Notes under the pieces: generated by a model
The model's input: the letters and a program-made list of their open reading frames with translations, nothing else
What the model was told of the DNA's origin: nothing
The model's database searches: none
Program-made: the position numbers and the translations under genes
DNA from: Isoetes taiwanensis
Taxonomy: Eukaryota; Streptophyta; Lycopodiopsida; Isoetales; Isoetaceae
Length of the DNA: 64,000 nt
NCBI GenBank assembly: GCA_021234155.1
Contig: JAJEKV010000054.1
Coordinates: 1,054,001-1,118,000, forward strand
Direction: 5' to 3'
Shown: piece after piece, positions 10,740-20,100 of the stretch
How the letters are laid out: each line of letters begins with the position of its first letter
Position numbering within the stretch: the first letter of the stretch is position 1

Positions 10740-12890
10740 CTATCCATGATGATGATCATGCACATCTTCATCAAGCTCATATTGATTGTTTCCCACTTGA
10801 TGCGTAGAAAAATTCACTGAAGCAACTGAAAGATTGTAAACACTACATTCAAGATCATGTTCCAGCAACTCATATCTGCAGCCTCCAATGAACTTATAAT
10901 ACTTTTCGCTTACCACAACTTCATTCCTACCAAACTTCTGCCCTCAAGGATCCTTATATGCTTTTTGAACAACATATTTCACCTGCATCATTTCAGTATA
11001 TAAAAATCTACCTTTTCTTTGTTGTTAGGCTCAGCATTAACTGCAAAGTTATCTCCAATTACAATAACATCTGACTTCCATTCAAGATCTCCCTCATACA
11101 TAGGACCATCAGCTACTTCATCTTTATATTCAGTACCTGGTTTTAGTTCAGAAAAAATCCATGTGCCTATTGTCTCCTTGTTTGGATACTTGCTGTACTT
11201 ACCAAGCCAACAATTGTGGTAGAAACAAGAATATTTCATGTGTGCTACTTGAGTATGACATGTACTTTGAATAGGCATGATGACATGGAAATGACTTGAT
11301 CCAACCAGAGTTGCACAATCATACCTCTCACTCTTGTCAACTTCATCAATTCCAAATTCCCAAAAAAATCTGTAATTTCACAAACATAGAACAATTTTAA
11401 TTCAAACAAACTATGAACTGCTAACAATGCTTTTGAGATAATAGCTATATCTGTCCTTCCCTTCAATTGTAGAATGCTTTTTGAAACGTCTTGTACAAAA
11501 AACAACTACATCATGTGCATTTCTCAATGGTGTTAAATCCCTTTATAACGTTTCATGAGTTAGTGCCCTCTTAATGACAGCTCCAGCACCATCATCTTCA
11601 CCTATCTCAAGAAATCGCATACATCATACATACAAATACAATAAAAAAAACGAAACATTTAGAATACCTTTGTCATGGTATGAAGCAAAGTAATTCCAAT
11701 TTATTGGAATGCTAGAGTTTTGGTAGTATCTACCAAGGAAATAAAATGGCCTTGCACCTTTAAACTAATGAGAGCATCCATCAGACCACATAATATGTTG
11801 CTTATACTTGATATCTCTGTCTATTAAAAAAATTCCATGTTTGAGCAAGCAGTGTTGCACGAATAAGGTATTATGATCCCTATCATGTAAGATGTAGAAA
11901 TGATCAGATCAGTGTACCGCCTTCTTTTAGCACCACAGCCCCTCCAGTTGCCAGGTGGGTGGCACCTACAGGTTCCACAACGCACTTTGTGTCGTACATG
12001 GCGATGGCTTTGGGATAGATTGCTCCACCCTAAAGTCTCTGTACTATGGTGGCAGGTTATCCACAGGTGCCTGCGCGTTAATGCCTTCCGACACCGCTAT
12101 GATCCTCGCATATCTCCAGTATGCCCGCTCTACCTTTCAGCTGTTGAGACTATTGAGCACTGTCTCTTTGATTGCCCAGAGGTTCAACCAGCACGGTCCT
12201 GGCTACAAGGCTTGTTTAACAGTACTTTGGACTGCCGATGCATCCTCTTGGCGTCCTATCCTAGTGCATGGCCCTCAGCTAAACAGAGGGCTTGGTTCTG
12301 GTTGGCTCCTTTGGTCGATATGGGAGCGTCGCAGACACCACATCTTCCAAGGCATTTATTCATCTGCACATGGTGTTATTATGATGGCCCAGAAAAAGAT
12401 ACTGACAGCCTATGAGTGCTCCTCTCTTGATTCAGAAATGATGGAATGCATCTGGATTCAGTATCTTCGAATTGATTCTTATCGTTAGTCTTCCTTTCTG
12501 GAGTAAGTACATTGTGCTCCAGGCTCGTGCTCCTGTGGCATCTTCTTTGTGCTTACACAGTTAGATGAGACATGTAAACTTTGTACTTTTCATCTGATTA
12601 ATATATTTCTTGGCTTTCGTCCGTAAAAAAAAAAAAAAAAAAGGATGTAGAAATGAGTCTCTTTAATAATTCTTCTTTCACTCTAATTCTTATTGGATTT
12701 TAAAAGTATAATTCTCAGTCAAATCGATCACTAATACAATAAATTGTTTGGACTGCCACCTTCCCGTATAGTTGTGGGATGAACTCCTCACGACTGTCTT
12801 TGCATTCTCAAAAATCTCAGCAATATTTGTTGATTTGTAAACCAATTTGGTTACTGGTTTCTTAGAAATCTTATAACTTCCCTTAGAACA
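10740..12890 (-). pseudogene. Decayed transposase-like gene ('WSDGC..FKG' family)
   Basis: Read on the minus strand, from 12890 down. SYKISKKPVTKLVYKSTNIAE opens it and WQSKQFIVLVIDLTENYTFK follows. After the inserted LINE come HDRDHNTLFVQHCLLKHG, WSDGCSH.FKGARPFYFLGR, WNYFASYHDKG, DDGAGAVIKRALTHETL and FGIDEVDKSERYDCATLVGS. The exon at 11278-10988 ends with SDVIVIGDNFAVNAEPNNKE. This motif order (HD, WSDGC..FKS, GHGKG, DGAGA..KR) belongs to a plant transposon protein family I recognise but cannot name in a database. Stops and frameshifts occur throughout. D in SDGC and D in DGAGA are candidate catalytic residues, by inference. The 3' end reads DEDVHDHHHG then stop at 10740. Confidence 0.6.
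11891..12656 (+). mobile_element. 5'-truncated LINE inserted in the minus-strand transposase gene
   Basis: The body is 11904-12643 and ends in a 19-base poly(A) (12624-12642). It is flanked by perfect 13-bp target duplications GATGTAGAAATGA at 11891-11903 and 12644-12656. Coding remnants are the LINE ORF2 C-terminal zinc-binding region: a W..L..PKVSVLWWQVIHRCLRVNAF stretch, VCPLY..AVETIEHCLFDCPE, then WLLWSIWERRRHHIFQG in another frame. This is a textbook target-primed insertion of only the 3' end. Confidence 0.85.
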
Positions 12891-12892
12891 GG

Positions 12893-15290
12893 GGCAGACA
12901 GGTGCTTTGGGAGACCTCCCCACGCCAGAGATCAGAGGCCGCAACCTTTCCGCGTAACAGATGGTTTGATGCTGGATCAGGATACGCGAGCTCAGGTCAC
13001 CAGCCATTACCGCGCCTTCCTCAAGGAAACAAAGGCAAGGTACCTGGCAAGGCACCAATGAGAAATGTTCGGCCTACTAGACGCCCACCCGATGACTTTC
13101 TGGCGCAGGGTACTCTGCAGGCCAACACAGCCTACGGGGAACATCACGACGGTGCAATGGGAGCGCACTGCAATGCCTTTATGATCCCCCGAATACGGAC
13201 AGATGTGCCCCCTCAAGAATATCCGGCTCCAATGGCGGTGATCCACGAGAAGAAGATGTCGAAGAGGGGCTGCGGCGCTGGCTAATGGGAAGGCGGACTT
13301 AGATGGCACAAGGCGGAGTTGCTCAAGTGGGCGGGGACAGCCCATGGTGCCCGATCCTTGCTGCACTATTCAACAGCTGCAAGAAGAGGTTTTCCCGATC
13401 ATGGACCACAAAGCGGGGTTGTTCCGATCTACAAAGCGCGGGGACCCACAATTTGTCCGACCAATTACCGAACCATCATGATGGTCAGCTTTCGGTGTTT
13501 GCCAAGCTATGCGTGGGCATTCTCGAACAAAGAGGTAACCCGGATGGGCGAGGTCATGGAAGTCGGGGCACTTACCGGCAAAGCTTCGACCCGGACATTC
13601 GACCATTGATCACATCTTCACACTCGGGGCCACAGTGGGGGCGGCCAGGAACCGTCGGGAGGACCTATCATCTTCTTTTATGGACTTTGCAAAAGCTTTC
13701 GACCACGATGCAGGGGAAAGTTGTGGGCGAGATTGTACCATCCGGGGCTCCCTATGGATCTGCTTGAACGCAGCGGTGTCTGCATCTGGAGCCGCACAGC
13801 CGCATGCAACCTGAAGGACCAGATCATTTGCCGCCAGCATTGGAGTTAGGCAAGGTTGTCCTCTCTCACCCACACTCTTTGGACTTTACATTGACCAGGT
13901 TGGAAGCCCCGACTTGCTTTGCCAATGGGGAGGGTATACTGACTCTTGCATCGGGTCATCCGGCGACTCATCTATGTGGATGATGTGGACCTCTTGGCCC
14001 ATACACCGAGGGCATGCAGACACACCTAGATGCCCAGGCACATTCGCGCCCAGCGATGGACATACGTGTCAACCTCGGCCAAGACTAAGGTAATCCTCAT
14101 ATCCTCCTCCGTCATCCAAAGCACCTCCCAAGCACTTATCGTAAGGCGGATGGTAGAGGTCACACCCGGCTACAAGTACACGGGGGTGGAATTTTCGCCC
14201 TCAATGTATTGGGATGCATCCATTCGCCGGGTGACCGCAGTTGAAAGGCGTTATGCGCAATGCAAAATAATAGTCACAGGCGTAGTTTGTATGATCGGGG
14301 CCACCAAATACATTTGTTCCGCACCGGGTGGAGCCGGGCCAGGAGGTGTGGGGCCCAATGGTGTCTTTGGCGACTTGGAACGACTTAGAGCAGGTCCAGA
14401 TCAGTTCCATATCAGATCTTGTTGCAGGAGACATGATTCATGCCCCTGCAGCATGCGGCCCTCGATAGACACATTGTTTATTTCCAGAAGGTGGCCAGCA
14501 TGGGCGACACTCGGCTCCCGCACTTGGCTTACGCTGTGGCGATGAGCCCGCAACGACTCAGGGCTTGTTGGAAGGACAAGAGAGCCCAGTGGCTGGCGCG
14601 CTGGAACGTAGACGCACATAGGTGCGTCCAAAGCGCATGCACCCGGTCGGGATAGGCTGAGGGGTACTTGGACTCTTGTTTCCTGGGGAAGCTCTGGGAC
14701 CACCATGCTCTGGAACAGGTAAAGATGGCACACTACAAACAGCACATAAACCCCACCCTGGTTCGAGGCCCACAGCTCTACCTGCGTTCTCAGTTGCCCA
14801 TGAAGAAGCGCAGGATCATCGCGTCCATTCGAACAGGGGCCCACCATCTTCGGCTTGAGACGGGTCGGTGGGTTGGAGAGCTGCCCCAGACGGCTTTATC
14901 GGTGTTGCCGGCTGGGGTTGTTGAGGATGAAAGCCATGCCTTCCGTACGTCCAATAGTATAGTCGATTCGGCTCGCTACGCTCTCTTGGTGCGACCTGTT
15001 GCGCCTGCCACGACGAAGCTACTCAAGACGCCGTCGCCGGGCGATCCCTTGGCTCCTACCTCCAGGAGGTTTTGGATCTGCGGACTCACCTCTGCCCCCG
15101 GCGCCTACCTGAGGTGCTGGGAATTCATATGTATATGTATATTTGTACAGCTGCCAGCAGGCTTGTTGCTGCGACGATTTTTCCCTCGTGGGGGGGTGGT
15201 TTAATCCGGGTAGCAACGGGCTTGCTGCACCCGTGTAATTTGGGTCCCATAGGCCGATTGGCCTCCGCGGACGATAAAAGAATCTTCCTT
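12893..15290 (+). pseudogene. Decayed LINE of a second clade (RT plus C-terminal domain)
   Basis: Higher GC than its surroundings. Reverse transcriptase motifs in broken frames are STIDHIFTLGATV..ARNRRED and SSSFMDFAKAFDH at 13590-13710 (motif A), SIGVRQGCPLSPTLFGLY at about 13840-13890 (motif B), and RRLIYVDDVDLLAHTP at about 13965-14010 (motif C, YVDD). Thumb-like sequence follows (YKYTGVEFSPSMYWDASI), then LQHAALDRHIVYFQKVASMG. The C-terminal region carries HYKQHINPTL, LPMKKRRIIASIRTGAHHL, RLETGRWVGE and VEDESHAF. The 3' tail near 15200-15300 ends GGACGATAAAAGAATC, followed by (CTTC)n rather than poly(A). The 5' end is not resolved. It may itself sit inside the minus-strand transposase gene. 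Confidence 0.7.
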
Positions 15291-15462
15291 CCTTCCTTCC
15301 TTATCATCAGGTCCCTCCACATACTCATAGCCTACAATAATAAACATTTTCTTATTTTTTTATTTTTTTTATTTATTTATGTCTAATGCTCTCTAAGGGA
15401 AAGAGAGGCCATGAAGCAATATCAAGTCAATTACAAATTCAGCAATAGTGATCGATGTGTAT
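15291..15462. other. T-rich spacer between LINE pieces
   Basis: Contains a T-rich run (about 15345-15380). No gene seen. Confidence 0.4.
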
Positions 15463-15760
15463 CTACTGTTTGCAGATATAAAGTCCTAATTCTATAGGAG
15501 TCATATCTAACAATGAATAGTAATCTGTATCATGTATACCAAATTTCTCCGTGATGTGTGTATACCCTGGGCATTGTATGAACATGTGGTGCTCGTCTTC
15601 CACATTGCCAGAGTCACAGATTTTGCATAGCCTTGCTTTCCTACGTGTTTTAGACCATCTGCCAACCTCTATTTCCAATCGGTGTGAGCTAGTTCGGTAT
15701 CTGGCTATAATCTGTTTACGGAACTTAGGGGTATTGTTTTTCAAAATCAAACTGTGTTTT
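15463..15760 (-). pseudogene. LINE ORF2 C-terminal fragment, minus strand
   Basis: An open frame encodes RTSSHRLEIEVGRW, then LCKICDSGNVEDEHHMFIQC. The CxxC...EDEHH...C arrangement and RTxxHxLxIExGRW match the C-terminal domain of the LINE at 12893-15290, so this is a related element in the opposite orientation. It has no RT domain in the neighbourhood. Confidence 0.7.
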
Positions 15761-15929
15761 CAAGATCAGACTTTTAGACTTCTAGTAAAGCGTTTAGATA
15801 GAACTTATGGATTGTTGACTAATAGCATCTGGAGCATCTATTTCATGCATTGAATCTATTCATTCTTTTATTCCAGAAGCTTTTCTATTACGTCTTTACA
15901 GAAACTGGAATATGTCTTTGCTAGGGTTT

Positions 15930-16055
15930 TTTCCCCGAAAACCCTTGATAGCAGGGGGTTTTTAATCCGGACAGTAACAAGTCTGTTGTGCTCCTTTATT
16001 GTGTCCCACGGCTGATTGACATTCATGGACGATAAATTCAATTCAATTCAGTAAA
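15930..16055 (+). repeat. 3' tail of a second-clade LINE
   Basis: Homologous to 15170-15290: TTTAATCCGG.NAGNAAC, TGTGTCCCACGGC.GATTG and GGACGATAAA are shared in order. It ends in an ATTCA microsatellite instead of poly(A), which suggests this LINE family ends in a short variable tandem repeat. Confidence 0.65.
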
Positions 16056-17258
16056 TTATATCTTGTAGAAGCTGGAATATGTAATCTCTATATTAAAATG
16101 CAATAAAAGCTACCTTGACTAGCTTAGGTGATTCATGTATGCAGGAGAAATTAGAGTTTTACAACAATATAAATGCTAATTTATAGATTTGTTAAACTTA
16201 TAGGATGTTGTGATGTTAAGTCTCCAGTTTTGTATAATCTGAAATTAATAGAATGATGGAAATTAATAGGCATTCAATTTTTTTCCATATATAAAATGCA
16301 CTGATAGAATTAAATTTCAAGCTGCACAATGACAATAATTTCTCACAATTCGTCAAAACTATTATATTTGACTAATTTTTATTGAACTTTGGACATGTAA
16401 AAAACCAACTAGTGAACTATATACAATCGTGGTTAGCCATACAAAAATGCAAAGGCCTTGATATTTGTGTAACTTTAGCCAACCAAAATCTTAGTGACGA
16501 AGATATAGCTCCCTTAAAATTTACAATCATTTTATTATGGGACAAAAAGATGTGTTCCAGTTTCGCGATGAATGGCAAACTGAAACATACCATATTTAGA
16601 ACCTATACACTGCCCTTTTTTACATCTTAATGTCATGGTTTTTGCCAAATTGAAGTCATTTATCAGAACATGAGAGTATTTGCTCAAGTTCAACTCTTTG
16701 GAAGAATATTGTGGTGCTTTGGAAGAATCTTAATTGCATGTTATCATGTAAAAAAAACAGTTGTTCATTGTAGGTACAACTGTTCGTTGCCATAAAAAAC
16801 TATTATCAATGAAGTATTTATTGTCATAGACTTTACAAATAACGTGGTTATATTAGGGTGTTATGTATATGGAAGTTTTTATGTAGCTAGTGCAATTCTT
16901 TTGAGTAATGTACAAAAAATAATTATTATTGTTTTTAATGGCATGGTAAACATTAATTTTATGCAATTCTTGCTCTCACTTCATTTATGATAGCAATATC
17001 TCATACCACCAACAAAAAGCTATGCTTCAACACCATCGGCATGCAGGTCAAGATGATGGTGGCCCATTCGTGAAAAAAGTTGTGCTTCAACACCACTAAC
17101 ACGCACATCACGGGATGCTAGGTCAAGACAATGGTGACCTATTTTGAAATAACCTCCTCAACCACCCAAAAACAAGCAAACACAACCTCGGGCCATTGGA
17201 GGTCAACCCTTCATGTACAACACCTTGTTTCTTTTAATTAGATTGTGAGAACACGTCG
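16056..17258. other. AT-rich intergenic stretch
   Basis: No domain-bearing frame. A short imperfect repeat (TGCTTCAACACCA followed by CGCAnnTCA) recurs near 17020 and 17085. Confidence 0.4.
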
Positions 17259-17588
17259 TTGCGACCTTATACAAAGCAAGGTTGTGCAAAAGATATGGCA
17301 GATATAGGTTGTACAAATGTACACTCACCTAGTGCATTTTTGTGCATGAACGGAATGGCAATAGGAGGATTATTTGATGCGGAAGAACATAAAGTATCGT
17401 GGGGAGCAGGTGGTGATAAAGTTTTTGGGGTAGATAGTAAAAACTTGGACGGCAATTTGAAGGCAGATTGTAAGGGGAGCTTTCATAAAAATAGAAATAG
17501 AAAAAATAGGAACGTTACTGTCTTGTGTGCAGGGAGCAGATGCTTGTTGGCTCATCCCTCAAAGAAAAATAAAGATGAAAGCATGTGA
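17259..17588 (+). CDS. Small hypothetical ORF (109 aa)
   Basis: An open frame beginning MRPYTKQGCAKDMADIG, with a glycine-rich middle (IGGLFDAEEHKVSWGAGGDK) and a basic C-terminal part. No family recognised. Composition is compatible with a decayed exon, but chance is equally possible. Confidence 0.2.
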   Translation: MRPYTKQGCAKDMADIGCTNVHSPSAFLCMNGMAIGGLFDAEEHKVSWGAGGDKVFGVDSKNLDGNLKADCKGSFHKNRNRKNRNVTVLCAGSRCLLAHPSKKNKDESM

Positions 17589-17716
17589 AATTTTCCGATT
17601 GCATAAAAGAATTGAATGGGAATACCACAATAGTGAGAAGACAATGCTCTCCAGAAAGAAAATAGAATTGTTTGCAAGATAGAACCATGCCTTTCAGATG
17701 AATATATTCTGGCAAA

Positions 17717-18190
17717 GGGATTTCATTGAGTGCAACTGCACTCAGCTCTTTGGTCGGAAAGTTTGCAAGAAAGAGATGAACTGAAAAAATTGTCTTAGGC
17801 GGTGAAACATGAAAGGGTGCCAAAGGGATGACTAAGGAGTTTGGCACTATTGAGTGAGTGCCTAAATGGTCCACAGGGCACTATTTAGTTGGTTTCTTAG
17901 ATGAAGTAGAGGAGTTTAATATTGTGGCAAAATGGTGTCATTGAGTGCAACTGCGCTGAGCTCTTCCGTTGAAAGTTTGCAAGAAAGAGATGAACTGAAA
18001 AATTCGTCTAGGCCGTGAAACATGAGAAGGTGCCAAAAGAATGACTAAGGATTTTGGCACTTTGCAGTGAATGCGTAAATGGGTTGGTTTCACGACATTT
18101 GTCTAGTAGAATAGAATAGGATAAAATAAATGGGTTGGTTTCACGACATTTGTGTAGTAGAATAGAATAGAATAGAATGAAATAGAATAG
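17717..18190 (+). repeat. Direct repeats and AGAAT microsatellite
   Basis: About 130 bp at 17717-17849 recurs at 17936-18061 (both contain AAGAAAGAGATGAACTGAAAA and TTTGGCACT) with roughly 85-90% identity. A unit of about 54 bp (AAATGGGTTGGTTTCACGAC) is tandem at 18075-18160. It is followed by an (AGAAT)n tract into which the MULE repeat block is inserted. Confidence 0.75.
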
Positions 18191-18197
18191 AGTAGAA

Positions 18198-19930
18198 ATA
18201 AGCAACAAAAATTCGAAGAAAACGATCCGTTGGAGAAGGGCATTCCGTTAAATACTAAAAACTGAAGGGCATTGTGTAAAAGTTAAAATTCTACGAGAAG
18301 ATGTACGTTGACCAAGGGCATTTGGTAAAATAATAAAAACTCAGGGGCATTTGGTGAAATTCAGCAAAACATAAGGGCATTTTGTAGTTTTTCCCTTAAA
18401 CAAATTAATGAAATGCCCTTGCACAACATAACGTTAATTGTTTACAAATGTGAATGCTATAAAATTCAGTAATACCCTTAAGTTTTAGCATAACAAAGCA
18501 AATGCATAATGAGTCTTCAAAACATACACAAATCTCACATAATGAGTCTTCAAGTACAGTAATCACCATGGACACATTGCCAATTAGATAGGTGCTCTGC
18601 ATGTCCGTGAATTATGGTCCCTTCCCTTGCATCTACCACAACGATGAATTTCCTTCACTTCTTCTTCACCCCTACGAATCCTCTTCGTCCTTGGGCGCCC
18701 TGGAGGTCGCCTTGTTGCTGGAGGCAACATCGTACCTAGAACAGTAGGAACAATAATAGGGTGCATGATCTCCCTATAGGTTATAGAGTAGGAAGTGAGT
18801 AGAAAAGCTTGGTGTGCATAGCTCTGGACACGCTCATTCCTATATAGTATTGCACATGCTGCATGGGCACAAGGAATACCCTCTTGTTGCCATTCACTGC
18901 AAGAACACGTTCTCATCCTCAAATCAACAATCCTAGATTTTGATGACAATATCTCATACTCGATTCGATGTTTTGCCCATACTGGTATGAGCGTCCACGG
19001 TCACATGCTTTCTTCACATCACGCTCAGCACGAGGAGTTAATGCCAAATGTGCATACTGGCCTGCCTCCATTATGAATGAACCTGCTTCACGCCGGCGGT
19101 CTAGGAACCATGTCATTAGCTTATGTCGGATTAACTCGAACATAGCTAGTATAGGCAACTCCCTAGGTTCACGCAACCAAGAATTCAGAGATTCTGCAAT
19201 ATTAGAGGTTAAATGACCATACCTCTGTCCCTTGAATTTTGAGTTTGCCCAATGAACAGGATCAGCTGCAGCAAGAATCCAAATGGTAGCTTGAGCATTA
19301 GCGGCCCGCATTTCACTGATAACCTCATCATATCCCTCTACAGTATTGGCACGTGCTGCATTCCATAGCAAATTAACAAGTGATGTACTCTTGAAGACCC
19401 TCCTAAAATTGTCAGCCAGATGACGCAAACAATAAGCATGAGGAACTCCAGGCCCAAAAATAAGCTCAACGCCCTCCACCAAACCTTTCTGCCTGTCTGA
19501 AATGAAGGTAACTTGTTGCATATGATGCATACAATTCTTTAAGTTTTGAAGGAACCATACCCAATTATCATCATTTTCAGCATTGACTACGGCAAAAGCA
19601 ATTGGAAATAATCCATCATTTCCATCTATTGCTGTGGCTGTTAGAAGTATACCAAGATACCGTCCCTTCAAATGTGTGCCATCCAAACCTACTACTGGTC
19701 TGCAAAAAGCGAAGCCCTTCAAACTAGCATTATAAGCAACAAAAATTCGAAGAAAACGATCCGTTGGAGAAGGGCATTCCGTTAAATACTAAAAACTGAA
19801 GGGCATTGTGTAAAAGTTAAAATTCTACGAGAAGATGTACGTTGACCAAGGGCATTTGGTAAAATAATAAAAACTCAGGGGCATTTGGTGAAATTCAGCA
19901 AAACATAAGGGCATTTTGTAGTTTTTCCCT
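18198..19930 (-). mobile_element. Truncated Mutator-like element between same-orientation 199-bp repeats
   Basis: The 199-bp segments 18198-18396 and 19732-19930 are almost identical and in the same orientation, with a constant offset of 1534. Reading the right copy on the minus strand from its outer end gives AGGGAAAAACTACAAAATGC, typical of a MULE terminus, followed by several AAATGCCC units. The repeat also contains the first recognisable codons of the transposase. The block sits in an AGAAT microsatellite that resumes at 19931. A proper inverted partner terminus is not evident; a weak candidate follows 18396. Confidence 0.65.
18584..19770 (-). pseudogene. MuDR-family transposase, N-terminally deleted
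   Basis: The reading starts inside the right terminal repeat (TDRFLRIFVAYNASLKGF, at about 19770) and continues FCRPVVGLDGTHLKGR (first catalytic D), TFISDRQKGL (second D) and YGHLTSNIAESLNSWL (catalytic E). A frameshift near 18955 shifts it to YEILSSKSRIVDLRMR. Then comes a SWIM zinc finger (CSCSEWQQEGIPCAHA), a proline/arginine linker (ATRRPPGRPRTKRIRR) and a terminal zinc knuckle (CGRCKGRDHNSRTC). The usual N-terminal DNA-binding region is missing: coding joins directly to terminal-repeat sequence, evidence of an internal deletion. With N-terminal loss and a frameshift it is not expected to be active. Confidence 0.85.
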
Positions 19931-20100
19931 AGAATAAAATAGATAGAGTAGAAAAGTGCCAATGTGGCAACTCAAGGAGTGCCAGGTCGTGCTGCTTTCC
20001 ATTCGAAGCTCGGCTATGGAGATAAACATTTTTTTGCAGCCGTCATTCTCGTGTTTGCTGCCATGTGTTGTGGCTATATTATGATTCTGCCCGAGGTTAG

